A stretch of DNA of 64,000 nt from Lottia gigantea (GCF_000327385.1 NW_008707077.1:1-64000), one strand, 5' to 3'. Shown: positions 14,104 through 32,113, numbered from the stretch's first letter. Numbers and translations are program-made. The notes: generated by a model from the sequence alone, not told the origin.

Positions 14104-14563
14104 ACGGTTGGTAGTTATTTATTAGTAGACATAGATTATGTAATGTAACTTGAAAATGTAATTGTAATTTGTAATGTGTCTTGAATAACAGACACTGAAC
14201 TGACTGCAATGACAGTCATTGACACAGACAGTGTCAATTATCGTTTCAATGATTTCTGGATGGAATTTTTTCTGTCATTTCTTTAATATTTAAATCAACT
14301 TTTTCCTTAGCTTTGGAAATATAGGGCCTTACCTGTGAATAAGTGCACTTTTCTCCCAGTCCCAAATTAGTTACCCTACCATTATTTATTGCATTTGACA
14401 TCTCATGTATTCTTTGGGTTAAACAAGTCAATATTTTAATGTTTTTTGAAAAACGAAAAATATGTATATACTATCATTACTCAAAATTAATATTTTTCTT
14501 TAAGCTTATTCCTTTGATGGTCTGCTAGTGTTCAGTGTATTGGTTATTTGTACTTGTGCCTAT

Positions 14564-14884
14564 ATGAGCCGTATACCAAGATTAAAACAATGGTTTTTAT
14601 CAGAGAAAAAAGGTTTTTTGGGTATATTTTATAAAGGTAATATTTAGTCTTTTTGATGTATTTAACATCTTAAGGTAGATTTTTTTCTTTATCTTATACA
14701 GCTAACTGTCTGACAGATAAGTTAAATCTTCTGGTTAATTTAATTTGGATACTTTTTTAAAGCTTACCTTATTCAAACTAATTTTAAATATTTTTTTGCA
14801 GCATCTGTGATAGGAACCAGATTACATATTCCTGTGGCATTGACTTGTATTTTAATGGCATTTTATGTCTTATTAATAGACTGA
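14564..14884 (+). CDS. Small single-pass membrane protein, two exons
   Basis: Exon 1 runs 14564-14636 and exon 2 runs 14802-14884. The donor is AAAG followed by gtaata, and the acceptor is a long T-tract ending ttttttgcag. The join gives exactly 156 nt, or 51 aa plus TGA. The protein begins [16 protein letters not shown], a basic amphipathic start, and ends with a hydrophobic segment ([15 protein letters not shown], about residues 36-50). That layout is typical of small mitochondrial or ER tail-anchored subunits. Polyadenylation signals AATAAA follow at 15453, 15477 and 15547. I do not recognise the family. The gene diverges from IARS1. Support comes from the in-phase junction, the Met start and the 3' signals; there is no homology evidence. 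Confidence 0.5.
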
Positions 14885-15546
14885 TCTGAATGACTTCTTT
14901 CAAATACGAACCTTTCATCAAGTGTCAAGACATATGAGCACCCAACAGGTTATTCAAAATTCATTGTTTATCGTTACTTATCTTGAAGGCAATATAAAAG
15001 TATCTATTCATGGATATAACATTATCATATTCCTAGAAGTAAAAGAACAAGTGTATGGTGTATAAAATCCAGCTGCTTGGTGATTTACACAATCAGGTAT
15101 GCAAGTCTATGATGACAGCAGCAAGCATTGGTTTAGAAGAAGTGCCATTTCTTTCTTATACTTACAGACCAATGTAACTTTCATCATCATCATCTGTTCA
15201 ACACATTCAAAAATAGCACATATTTCTGCCATGTTTCATTGTGGAACAATTGTATGAACTAATTGAACAATTTTATTTTCAAATGTAATTGATATTTGTT
15301 CATCTTAATATCATTTAATATATATGTTTCTATTCATACATGGATCATGGCATGGGTGCATAGATATGTGCTTTAACATATTATACAATTGGTATGGGTG
15401 TTAAAATGGGGTTTATTTTCTAAACAAACTTGTGGTTTTCTTCTGTGATGTAAATAAATATTGTAAATATTGTGGTAATAAATCATATTTCTATTCTGTA
15501 AATTTCTATCATAACAATTTAAAGATATTTCAAACCAATGTTTTTA

Positions 15547-15552
15547 AATAAA
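15547..15552 (+). terminator. Polyadenylation signal, small membrane-protein gene
   Basis: AATAAA, the last of three (also at 15453 and 15477), lies about 660 bp after the stop of the small plus-strand gene. Which one is used cannot be told from sequence. Confidence 0.3.
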
Positions 15553-15559
15553 GCCAATT

Positions 15560-18500
15560 CTGTTAGGGTCTAACCACGGCTCCCTTGAACATTCATCCAT
15601 TCAAGGATACCGCCAGCTACTAAAATATCTTCAATATCCAACGCTTGGAAATTTAGTCTATTTTAATTAGACTGCACTTAAGCACAAAAAGCATAGCTTT
15701 CTACAATCAGAGGATGAATGGCTAAATACAGCAAGAATTCTACTATGGTTATTTACAAATGCGGAACATGAACAACAAGATATAATTTTTCTATATATTT
15801 ATATTACTAGTATATATATTAAAGAACAATTCAGACTACTGTACATCTTGCTTAAATTGACATGATTCTCATAATTTATTATTTTCATTTCATCTGCCAC
15901 AAATAAGTAGTAATAATTGGATAGATTAGCCAGTGTATTGTAATACACAAACTAATCCAACCTATGCCTGACTATTGCCCACTACTAACATTTGTAAAAG
16001 TATATGAATTATGTACAATTCTTCAATCAAATATTTCTATTCTAATTCTGTTGCAGAAAAGTAAATTTAAAAATATTCAGCAATACTATATGACAATTCT
16101 TAACATTTCACATGGAAAATAAAATGATCCAGCAATATTCTGCTGACCTATCAATTCAAAATTTTTTAATGGAAATTGACATTTTTTTTATATATGAACA
16201 ATGCAAACATTGAATGCCCTAATTTTGGGATCTACATTTTTCAACAGTAAAAAAATATTTACTTGAAAGCTATTAGAAAATAAATTTGGCATGATTATTT
16301 GACTCTTATAATTTAATGTTCATAGCATCAATGCTTTTCAGACCATGATTATTTGAGATAAAATTTATGTCTATAATAATAGGCAGTTTAATAAGAAGTA
16401 AGATTCTACAAAAGTGAAATGCAAAGTCACTGAGATAATTATGAATTTTATATAACAATGGCAAAAGTCATTTAAGTCAATCCTAAAATCAAATTGGTCT
16501 ATACCCTAAATGCAACACTTACGGCCTTTCACTTATGTTATTAATAAGATCTTAGATTACCCATGACTTACCATTTTAGATATCTTCTACCATATATTAC
16601 TACATTCAAGACAAAAAGTGAGAAATACAAAATACTAATAAATGTTTTTAAACAGAAAAAGAGTATCACTGGGCATTAATATTTAAAAATTGTGATATAT
16701 ATACTGATGTAAGAAAAGTAACAGGGGGAATCTAAGGTGATGGTTTGCACAGGCTCTGAAATTTAAAGGCACAACTATTAAAATGTGTGAAACAGACATA
16801 AACTTCTCTATAAAAAATGCATAGCTATTCACAGAAATACTGACATAATATGGCAATCATTCTGTAACATATCAAGTAACCAATAAATGGAGAAAAGTTA
16901 TGGGAAGCTAAAATTGAATTCCATACATGTACTTTGTATTGATGTAATGTTTATGGCAGTCAACGTATAAATGAAAGAATCTAGAAACTAATAGAATAAC
17001 TAGACTTCAAAACAATTATCCTAATAAAACTGAGCAACTCAATCTAATTCATGAGCTAATAACAGATAAGATTATTTTGAACATAATATATGATTATAAT
17101 TATATAACATACTATATACACCAAATATTGATATAACCTATGTTATTAATATAAAAATAATTTTGATTATCTACAAGTGGCTCCAAAATCCATACTGTCT
17201 CAATAAGGGCTATAAAATATAAAGCAATGAAAATCTACATCTGCTTCAAATTATGGATACATCTCTATTCAAAATCTTTACACTTAATAAGTACAGTAAT
17301 TTAAAAAGGTGCATATAAACCATTATAAAATCCTTAAGCTACAGTGAGTTGAATTGAAGAGTGTAAAAAAAATACTGGCAGAAAATTTAACTTTGTATCA
17401 AAAAAGCAGAATAAATACAACAAAGTCATCTAGAATTAACCAAAATGACATAGTTTAAAATAACAAATATGAATCTAAATACTTTTCAAGGAGTTTTTAG
17501 ATTTGTTTCTAAGATTATAATACAACATAAGTCTGAAAAAAGAGATAAAAATGGATTTTCAATTTGTTTACGAAATTCCGGAAAAAAACTAGCAATACTA
17601 CCGGTACTAGTGTAGGGTATTGCCATGATACAATACTTATCGTCAAAAAAGAGATACAACACGATACGTATCCAATAGTAATAAACGAAAAGTTACACCT
17701 TATCTTTTTATATGTATGAACATGTTTGTCTGGTATGCTTAATATCAATACATTACAATACATGTAATGTGATGTATCGATTCACCAATATATAGCACTA
17801 ATAGTAATTACTACAAATGGTAACAAAAAGTTTGATAAAGAATGGTATCAAATTGAAAGTATAGCTGAATATTCAAACTCTATAAACTTATTTTATATTC
17901 ATTAAAAAATTGTTCACAATTATTTATTGAAAATTCTTTAAAATATACATTTATGGGACACTTAAATTTCAATAAGATACAGTGAGAATTTTTGTATGTG
18001 TCCTATATTTCTTATGATCAAAATTTGTGGTAAACAAAATTTTACTTGGTGTGAAATACCACACTAACAAAACTGCTCCAGACCCCTTCAGATATAAATG
18101 TTATTTTTACAAGTTAGAAATAATGCTGCCAGCCTGATATTAAATAAGTCTAGGTCGTGGGTCAAGTAGGAAATTCCAAAAGATTTTTATCATTAATATA
18201 AATCTAGACCCAAAAATTTACAGTTTGATTAATAACATATTATGACAGTTTACTTCATATTTACAATTTGTACATTATTAATTCAACTCACACTTTTCTC
18301 TCTAATCTTTCCTTAAATTCTTAATGCTCTTTATAGATTATCCATTTTATTACTAAACTACATATTAAAGTTTCTGGCATGTATTATGGTAGTTTGTTTT
18401 GAATACAACAAAATGGTATTCACAGAACATCATAAAAAAGAATAATACAAATATGCAAACTATTTCAGGCTGCATTTCTCTTTTGTATTAGGGTGTATTG

Positions 18501-18796
18501 AGACAAGTCTCAATGAAAGCACTGGCGTAGATCAAAGAACTTTTGTGATAGAACCATACCAATACATTATGTAATGAGCTTTAACATGAAGTGCAGTTTC
18601 TAGCCTGCACTAATTAATTTTGGATATTATCTGTATAAAATTTGTCATATCATTTAGATATGGCAGATGTGACCATATTTTCAATGCAGAAAGTTGTCCT
18701 GTAAACTTCTGGGTCATCAAACAGTCTATATATATATATGGCAACAAAAATTAATCAAAAACAAGTATTAATTAAAACCTAACTATAAAGGTAAAA
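15560..18796 (-). other. Gene-free stretch, probable long 3' UTR of MAPKAPK2
   Basis: About 3.2 kb of AT-rich sequence with no convincing open frame on either strand. It lies immediately 3' of the MAPKAPK2 stop codon on the minus strand. It holds several minus-strand polyadenylation-like hexamers (read as TTTATT on the plus strand, for example near 15877). Vertebrate MK2 also has a long 3' UTR, but how much of this stretch is transcribed is unknown. Confidence 0.4.
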
Positions 18797-24242
<5,446 letters not shown>

Positions 24243-25488
24243 CTTGTACAAGCGGGTAAAATATATCCTTGATTGTGAAATAACCAATTTTTTAACAAAT
24301 TCAAGAAATTGTCGTATTTATTACACTTTATCTGAAGGAAGGCGGATGTCGGTGAACGGAAGTGGAAATGACGAAAAAAATCACTATTTTTAGCAACAAT
24401 GTCGCAAAGGGAAAATCGGGATATTCTGTCACCATGGGTTCAACAAATTTGTTATGTGGATTTGATAAAAGAATAAAAAAAATTGTGCAAATGACTTAAT
24501 TTCCACCTTTTGATTTGCCACTACACTCATACCTTGACATAATTAGGCATTGTTTTTATCGAATCTCAGAAGTTGGTTGTATTTTCTAGCGTACATTACC
24601 ATCAAAGTGCCCAAAGATGTCAAGGTGAATGATCCAATGGTTTACTAGCATACATTTCCTGTGGATGAAAGAAAATACGGTTTATTTCTTTGCAACGAGT
24701 GTCATGCAAAATTTATCGGTCCGCAGTTTATCATCTTTTTGATCGTTTGATTACATTATTCCACCAGTGTTAAGAACGCCTGGCAAGTCTGTTTTTCGCC
24801 TCTGAAGTTGACTCTCCCAAACCATAACAATCTACATGTTTAGTCTACAATTTATTAGATGATCTTTACTTCTGATGTGCATAAACCTCGTGGAACGCAA
24901 CGTAATATAGCCTACTTTTACATGAATATTTTGCTTACCCGAGTACATTTTTACTGTGGCCCGTATAATAGTGGAGGACTCAATCCTATAGTGTTGGGCT
25001 CAAATGAAAGACAAAAAAGTTTATAACATAAATCTTCTGTGTTTACCGTAATAATCATGCATTTATGCTATATCCTCTTTTTTATTGACCTTGCATGATA
25101 GGATGCATTTTGATATGCATTTAGATAAGTAACATAGGCTATATTAAATTCTTCAGATTCATGAGTAAAAAAAATTATCAGAATCCATTGATATATAAAA
25201 AAAAACTGTTACTATTCATACATTTCAGATTCTCAATATTACGGAAGGCGAATCTATTTTTTTAAACGTTTTCTACCTCTTAAGATGATCAAAAAATTGA
25301 AATTGTTAAACTTGGTTAAAACGTGTCTTTGTTCACCAATGGACTTAACAGGTGTCATAACTTACAGCAGAATCCTTCTATATTCCAATAAGTCAATATA
25401 ACGAAGCAATAATTCATTAAACTAAGTAATTTTGAAACATGATTAGACGGGTGTATATCAAGAAATATTTACTTTAATGGATATATCG
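24243..25488. other. Upstream region of MAPKAPK2, no gene seen
   Basis: The first 130 bp hold a CG-richer patch (GGCGGATGTCGGTGAACGGAAGTGG, only partly ETS-like) that could be the core promoter of MAPKAPK2. The remainder is AT-rich with no open frame of note on either strand. Confidence 0.3.
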
Positions 25489-26578
25489 TAGAGTTGGGCG
25501 ATAGATTTTTTTGTGTATCGTATCTCGATATAGACAATATTTTATGACGATAGGTTGGCATATCATGGTAGGCTATAGAAAATTTCCGGAAATAAACTCT
25601 TTGTAATGTATTGTTATAAAGCATCTCGTTTATTGTGTCTGCTTTAAACATGGGTTTCCTTATTTTTTGGTGACAAATTAAGCAATCTATTTGATTAATT
25701 TGTGTTTCTTATGAATTATCATGTATTCTTAATCATATCATTATGTTCTTATTGCATATAAATAAGAGTTTTAACCAATCATAAAGGTCCGTTTATGAAC
25801 AGTCTGGATAAACCCAAAAAAATACTTTTTGATATTTCTTGATCTGTCACTCATTGGTATTCTGCTGGGAATTCACTTCTATAGCTAATTATAAGTTAAT
25901 TATGGACATGTGAGACAAATTGATATTTTTCAAAGTCAGGAAAACACCTCTACTTTCTATTCACATAAGTATTAGCAATTGCATTTTGATCTTTAAATTA
26001 TTTAAAAACTGACATCAAGCCCAAGATCTAACACGCATTGTCAAATTTTCATTTGATATGGTAAAGTAAGCCAAGCAATTTAGCCACCGGGCTTATGGGG
26101 TCGGGCTGTTTTCAGTTTGACACAATTATCTATCAAAACCAATGGTATCTATAGTGTTGCATTCCCATTGTACAATACAATACATGCATAGATTATGATA
26201 GCATTCCCTTATCAAACTCTTGCATTTACCGAGAGATATAGGTACTGTAATATGTAAAGAACACGCCATAAAAATCTCTCGAGGACCCAATAGTTTGAAG
26301 GAAGGGGATTCATGGACTAAATAGGTTGGGTTCTGACCAAAATGCCACAAAAGTGCCCTAGTGAGATTCACCAAATGGCGACCTGCCTAATTTAACAAGT
26401 ATTATTCTTAATTATGTATGTGACATCTTCAATTATGCTTAGTTCTGACTGTTTATTGTGACCAAAATATCGCTCATCGCAACGGTATACCGGTATAGGA
26501 AAAATGTCAAATCATATCGTCCGGTCTTTATTTTATTTGTTTTTTTGCCCGATAATATCGTCTTATATGGAGATTCTA
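25489..26578 (+). mobile_element. Non-autonomous DNA transposon, family M1, copy 1
   Basis: The left end TAGAGTTGGGCGATA and the right end of its relative at 39048-39622 (complement TAGAGCTGGACGATA) define terminal inverted repeats, a type seen in hAT-like MITEs of many animals. The internal text GCAACGGTATACCGGTATAG and AAAATTTCCGGAAATAAACT is shared with the second copy. A third, partial copy in reverse lies at 44180-44525. No transposase is visible; the element is about 1.09 kb. Confidence 0.55.
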
Positions 26579-26822
26579 TTCTTTTATAGTCATGGTACCT
26601 GGTTCAAGTTCAGCTGACGATACACTTGTGATTGTACATTTTGATACTTACGTTATTTTCATGCTTGTAACGAATTGAAACGCGGTCAACTTTTCTGCGC
26701 CTAATGGGTTAATGAAGACGGATAATGTGGGGTAAATTTTTACCAGAACAGCAGTAACTGTCGAAGGATATTCGGTTTATTGTCCCATCCGAACGACTTG
26801 ACCTGTTAATTTCAGCCCCTAC

Positions 26823-27049
26823 TGTCGAATCACCAGAGGCCGACTGGCATTCGCTCATCAGGATGGAATGAAAACAGCTATTGCATTAATAAGATTTATA
26901 TATAAGACATCAAGCACATGTTACATGACTAGCAAGGATGACTGCAAACTTTATAATACTAATAGTGACCATGCATGCAATCTATAGTCTATATCAATAT
27001 TCTATTTATAGCTATAGTCTTTATCAAACTAGTGTTCATATTCTCAACA
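26823..27049 (-). repeat. 3' LTR of the Ty3/Gypsy element
   Basis: 227 bp, nearly identical to 30860-31086. It is bounded by TG/CA on the plus strand and flanked on the left by the CCTAC duplication. Confidence 0.95.
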
Positions 27050-27538
27050 TCTCCCTCCTTTTAATTTAAATAACTATTTTAAAACTATGTATCACTAGTT
27101 TGATCTGAAATGCATACACTAATAATAATCTTTTCAATTAACACAATTATTCTGTTATTTACTTAATAACTTTTAATACACAACATAAATTTCGATGTAC
27201 TGCTATTTAATCACGATATCGCGCAGGTTTAACAATTGTACGACCTGAGCGACGCAAGACAGGTTGTTCTACACGAACTGGAAATTGAGGAATATCAGGA
27301 GGTGGATCCGGTGGATTCACCTCCTGATGATTGTTAACTCGAATATCTATATCAATCGGATCAAAATCTTCATCGAACGCATTAGCAGCAAATCGAACTT
27401 AATTAGCAAGAAATAAATGTTTACGATTTCTTCGGAATAATCCGTATTTTGTCCTAATCATATATGAACGCGGTTGAGCACATTTGCATATTACGACTCC
27501 TGGAGTTCCACGTTTTTCCCAATCTAACTTCACTATAA

Positions 27539-27715
27539 NNNNNNNNNNNNNNNNNNNNNNNNNNNNNNNNNNNNNNNNNNNNNNNNNNNNNNNNNNNNNN
27601 NNNNNNNNNNNNNNNNNNNNNNNNNNNNNNNNNNNNNNNNNNNNNNNNNNNNNNNNNNNNNNNNNNNNNNNNNNNNNNNNNNNNNNNNNNNNNNNNNNNN
27701 NNNNNNNNNNNNNNN
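27539..27715. other. Assembly gap (177 N)
   Basis: A run of N inside the integrase region of the Ty3/Gypsy element. Its true length and content are unknown. Confidence 1.
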
Positions 27716-30700
27716 CTGAGGCGAAGTAAGGACTGGTTGTGACATGGTTTATACCATAATCATTACAAAATCTATTAAACTCAGCAGAACTGAACTGTGG
27801 ACCGTTGTCAGTGGTCAACAATTCTGGTATTCCAAATCTAGCAAAACAGTCTTTAAACTTATGAATTGTATTTGCACTTGTTGTTGAACTCATATAAATT
27901 ATTTCAATGTATCTTGAGAAATAGTCAACTATTACCATATATTGTTTACTTTTAAAAGTTAGTAAATCTGCACCCAAATGTTGCCAAGGACGTTCAGGCA
28001 TGCTTGTTGGCAAACAATGGTTCTTTTCGTTGAGTTGATCTACTGTTCTGGCAAAATTCACAAGACTGTACTTTTTGTTCCATTTCTTTCAAAATTCCTG
28101 GCCACCAAATACTCATGTTGATTCTCTCTCTGCACTTAGTAATTCCTAAATGACCATCATGAATTATATTAATCATTTCTTGACGCATCGACTTAGGTAT
28201 GACTATTCTACTACAATAAATTAATAATCCATCTATTTCACACAATCTTTCACGAACAGAAAAATAATCAAGAATTTTCGGATTAACGTCTCGTTTAAAG
28301 TCTGGCCAACCATTTCGAACGTTTTGTAATACTCTTTGTAAAATTTCATCATTTAAAGTTGCTTTGCGTATATTGTTTAATTGTTTATCAGACGCTGGCC
28401 ATGAACTAACTATTGGACTAATATAAACTCGAACATCTTCTTCCAACTCATTAGAACTATTATCTAACTGAGGACTTCTTGATAGCGTATCACTTACTAT
28501 CATTGTTTTTCCTGGAGAATATTCAGCACTTGGATTATATCTCATTAAACGCATCAGCATTCTTTGACAGCGAACTGGGACTTGATCAATGTCTTTTCTA
28601 TTTATTAAAGGAATGAGGGGTTTATGATCAGTTACTAGTCTATATGAATTAAGACCCCATAAATATTTATCAAATTTTTCACTAGCCCACACCAATGACA
28701 AACACTCTTTCTCAATTTCAGCATCAGTTAAAGTTCTAGAACAGAATGCAACAGGTTTCCAGATATCATTATGTTGTTGCATAATCACACCACCTATACC
28801 ATATTGACTGGCATCAGCACTGACCATTGTCGGTTTCTTGATATCAAATACAGCTAAAACAGGACAAGAGGTTATCAGATTCTTGATCCTTGAAAATGCT
28901 TCGTCTTGAGCTTTATCCCATGTCCAACAGATATCTTTTCTCAGCAAATCATTTAAAGGTTGCATAGTATTTGACAAATTTGGAATATAACATCCTAAAT
29001 AATTTATCATACCAATTATTCTACGTAATTCAGCTACATTATTAGGTTTCTGAAGATTATTTATTGCAGATGCTTTGTCTGGGTGTGGAATGATACCTTC
29101 TGGTGTAATTTTGTGTCCAAGAATGTTTATCTCTGTTTGGCGAAATACACATTTCTCTCTATTGAGTTTTAATCCACTTTGTTTAATTCTCTGTAAAGCA
29201 GCATCTAAATTCTTATCATGTTCTTCCATTGTAGCACCAACAATAAATATATCAACGCCATTTAAATCAACTAAAAGATTGTTCATAATTCTCATAAAGA
29301 TTTCCGGAGCACTTGAAATTCCGAATGGAAGCCTTCTAAATCTATAGCGTCCACTAGGTGTTATGAATGTTGTCAACTTGCGACTTTCTTCATCCAAGGG
29401 TACTTGATGAAATCCACCGGAAGCATCTAATCTTGAAATATAACGAGCACCACTAAGTTTATGTAAAATATCTTGAAACGTAGGTAAAACATATCTCTCA
29501 CGTTTGACAGTTTTATTTAATTGTCTGAGATCTACACATAGTCTTACTTGACCCGACGGTTTTAAAACAGGTGTTATTGGAGCACATCAATCTGACGGTT
29601 CTGTAACAGGTTCAATAATATCACTATCTACTAATCTCGTGATTTCAGCTTTAGTTTTCTCCTGTAACGGTATAGCAATACGTCTTGCTGTATAAACTGC
29701 ATAGGGTACAGCATCATCTTTTAAAGTTATATGAACTGGCTCACATTTAAGTAATCCAACAGGTCCAAAAACATCATCATTAACAGTTTCAATTCTCTTA
29801 ATTAATCCCATTTGTACAGCTACAGTTCGACTTAATAAATTATAAGAAGTTTGTCCTTTAATAACATAAACTGGAAAAGTAAATCTTTCATTTTTATAAT
29901 TAGTTTCCACTATAAAATATCCTAAGCAAAATATTTCTCCACCAGGACTACTAAGAACTATGTTACTTTGTTTAAGTTTAGGTTTAGGATTCAACTGATT
30001 GTAAGATTTTTCACTCATCACTGAGGTATCAGCACCTGAATCAATTTTAAAATTAACAGTTCTCCTCAATATTGGTAACTCTACATGCCATGCAGGAACT
30101 CTACCATCTGAACAATTATTTATCTCATTTAGAGTTCCAAGAAACAGCTGGACAGTTGCCAGTTGAACCATGATTTCTGTTACATGCTGAACATTGTTTA
30201 TGATTAAATGTCCTTTGATGTTGATATTGTCCATGATTATTACTCACTGATTGATGATATGAGTTGGATATTCCCTTGTTGAACACATGTCTAGGTTTAT
30301 TTGATCTTGACTGTGAACCTGGTCTCCATGCCTTATATGGTCTTCTACTGTCACGCTTTATTGCATCTATAGCCTGATCTTCAATATCTTCTGTATTTAT
30401 TGGCGATTTATTCTGCGTTTTCACAAGTTCGGTGTTTCTAGCAATTTCTATGGCTCTAGCTAATGTTAAATCATTTGGTTCCATTTGTAATTTAAGTGAC
30501 ACTGATTTATCTTTCAATCCGACTACAAGTCTATCTAAAATTCTTCTATCAATGGAATCTTCAAAATCACAATGTTCACTAGCTTCATATAATCTCCTGA
30601 TATACGATTCCACTGTTTCATCTTCATTTTGATTCACCAGGTTTATCAAAATGGAATTTCTCCGGTTGCTTCAGCTTTGCCATCCTCTATATTTTATAAG

Positions 30701-30859
30701 CACTATGAACCAATTGAATGTTCTATCCACAATATAAAATCCTTTTTGAACTAATTTAATGTTCCAAGAACGATGATATGACGCAATCTAATAATGGTCA
30801 ACTTCTAGCTCCAGCTTCTCCTTTCTTTTATAAAATTAGAAAGTTCACTTCTGACACCA

Positions 30860-31086
30860 TGTCGAATCACCAGAGGCCGACTGGCATTCGCTCATCAGGA
30901 TGGAATGAAAACAGCTATTGCATTAATAAGATTTACATATAAGACATCAAGCACATGTTACATGACTAGCAAGGATGACTGCAAACTTTATAATACTAAT
31001 AGTGACCATGCATGCAATCTATAGTCTATATCAATATTCTATTTATAGCTATAGTCTTTATCAAACTAGTGTTCATATTCTCAACA
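30860..31086 (-). repeat. 5' LTR of the Ty3/Gypsy element
   Basis: 227 bp, matching 26823-27049 except for one base that I can see. It is followed on the right by the CCTAC duplication at 31087-31091. Confidence 0.95.
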
Positions 31087-31091
31087 CCTAC

Positions 31092-31710
31092 GACCTGCAT
31101 CGCTGATTACATGCCTGTTGCTGTCCTATTGTAGCATTGCTTAACCACATTGTCACACCATACATTTTAAGCCTTTTATTATTGTCAATCAATATGAGCC
31201 CTGATGACAGGCCAATTAAAGTGATACTACGTCTTAGAATTAACATAAAATTTAAGAATTTTAAACTTGGCGAGCCAGTAGATATACCTGGTGTCATAAA
31301 TAACATAACAGGATCCTTATATAATACGATAAATCCAAAAAACTTAGTAATTATCCATAAATATGCAATTAACCATTGATAAAAGCTTAATATCAAGTTT
31401 TATGAAGTTTCCAATTTTACAGGAATTGTGTTGTAACTTTATGACACCAGGTAAGCTAACTGATGAATATATATATACTCATATTGACCATTTCGAGAAC
31501 TTAAATGTTATGCTAATTCTAAGACAGTACAAAACTAATCACAGAACTCTGACTTAAGAAAAATACTTATTTATTTTCACTCACTCTATAAATAATATAT
31601 GATAATCATTATTTACAACAACAAAATATGTTCACTGTTAAAATAATGCTCATTACTTATAATCAATATTTATATAGATCAGTGATTATAACAGATATAC
31701 ATGTATAGTT
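31092..31710. other. No gene seen; contains a 15-bp inverted pair
   Basis: AT-rich sequence. ACCTGGTGTCATAAA near 31288 is repeated as its exact inverse, TTTATGACACCAGGT, near 31438, giving a possible hairpin or small foldback element of about 165 bp. Open frames exist on both strands but none looks coding. Confidence 0.3.
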
Positions 31711-31989
31711 CTACATTCGTGGTTTCGCATTCTTTACAACGGCGTGATAATGTAGACTACATTTTGAGCGTCCTAATGATCGAGAAAACACGCACATTGA
31801 AGTTTGTATTCCTACGAGATAAAGTATGCAAAATATGTTAATTGGCATAAACTTACGCGTCAAAAAAGAGACTGCATCGTTTACGTTTTTAAAACCTTTA
31901 GAAATACTCTTTTGCAGCATATTTGCTGCATGCATTTCGGCGGTATGCATTTTTAAACAAATAAATTCCAATTCGCAACAAGGTGACAC
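31711..31989 (-). CDS. Possible small divergent gene opposite RBM15
   Basis: A minus-strand open frame of up to 92 codons begins about 40 bp from the TCTCGCGAGA promoter element and runs away from RBM15. An internal Met start gives MHTAEMHAANMLQKSISKGF, basic and amphipathic like a mitochondrial presequence. A hydrophobic stretch follows (INIFCILYLVGI). A strong donor (CGCGTAAGT) lies after ...DAVSFLTR near 31855, so only the first part may be exon and the rest intron. No family was recognised; a chance frame is possible. Confidence 0.25.
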   Translation of the reverse strand: MSPCCELEFICLKMHTAEMHAANMLQKSISKGFKNVNDAVSFLTRKFMPINIFCILYLVGIQTSMCVFSRSLGRSKCSLHYHAVVKNAKPRM

Positions 31990-32014
31990 TCTCTCGAAAA
32001 TATAGTCTGGAGCC

Positions 32015-32054
32015 TCTCGCGAGACCTCGCCATTCCGGAAAGAAGATGGCCGCC
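32015..32054 (+). promoter_or_regulatory. RBM15 core promoter: CGCG element, ETS site, YY1-like site
   Basis: TCTCGCGAGA (32015-32024) is the palindromic element bound by BANP (and reported for Kaiso) in CpG-rich animal promoters. CCGGAA at 32035-32040 is an ETS core. AAGATGGCCGCC at 32043-32054 resembles the YY1 site AAGATGGCGGC. All lie within 100 bp of the RBM15 start codon and outside the AT-rich background. The palindrome could serve transcription in both directions. Function is inferred from motif and position. Confidence 0.6.
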
Positions 32055-32113
32055 TTGTGACTTGTTTGTGAATAATTAGATTGTAATTTTGTGAGATTCA
32101 TACACATTTCCAA

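Larger units (their letters stand above)
26823..31086 (-). mobile_element. Ty3/Gypsy LTR retrotransposon, young but broken
   Basis: A fossil element of about 4.26 kb on the minus strand, with both LTRs present and a 5-bp target duplication CCTAC (26818-26822 and 31087-31091). The LTRs begin TG and end CA on the plus strand. Just inside the 5' LTR is a tRNA-type primer site (minus strand TGGTGTCAGAAGTGAAC, ending at 30859). Just inside the 3' LTR is a polypurine tract (AAAAGGAGGGAGA, 27050-27062). The parts in order on the minus strand are gag-like with a nucleocapsid zinc-knuckle-like motif (about 30.65-30.1 kb), protease (about 30.1-29.9), reverse transcriptase (about 29.6-28.9), RNase H (about 28.9-28.5) and integrase (about 28.2-27.4). 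The order RT-RNase H-integrase and the sequence style suggest the Mag/C-type lineage of Ty3/Gypsy. It is broken in a few places and contains an assembly gap. The LTRs differ at only one position that I can see, so insertion is recent. Confidence 0.93.

Noticed and set aside
15586-15612. Perfect short hairpin CCTTGAA...TTCAAGG, terminator-like
   Set aside because: Intrinsic terminators are not a feature of this kind of genome, and there is no T-run or gene end that it would serve.
31137-31396. Overlapping 80-100 codon frames on both strands next to the right LTR
   Set aside because: Both strands are open over the same AT-rich stretch, with no motif, start context or splice signals to favour either.
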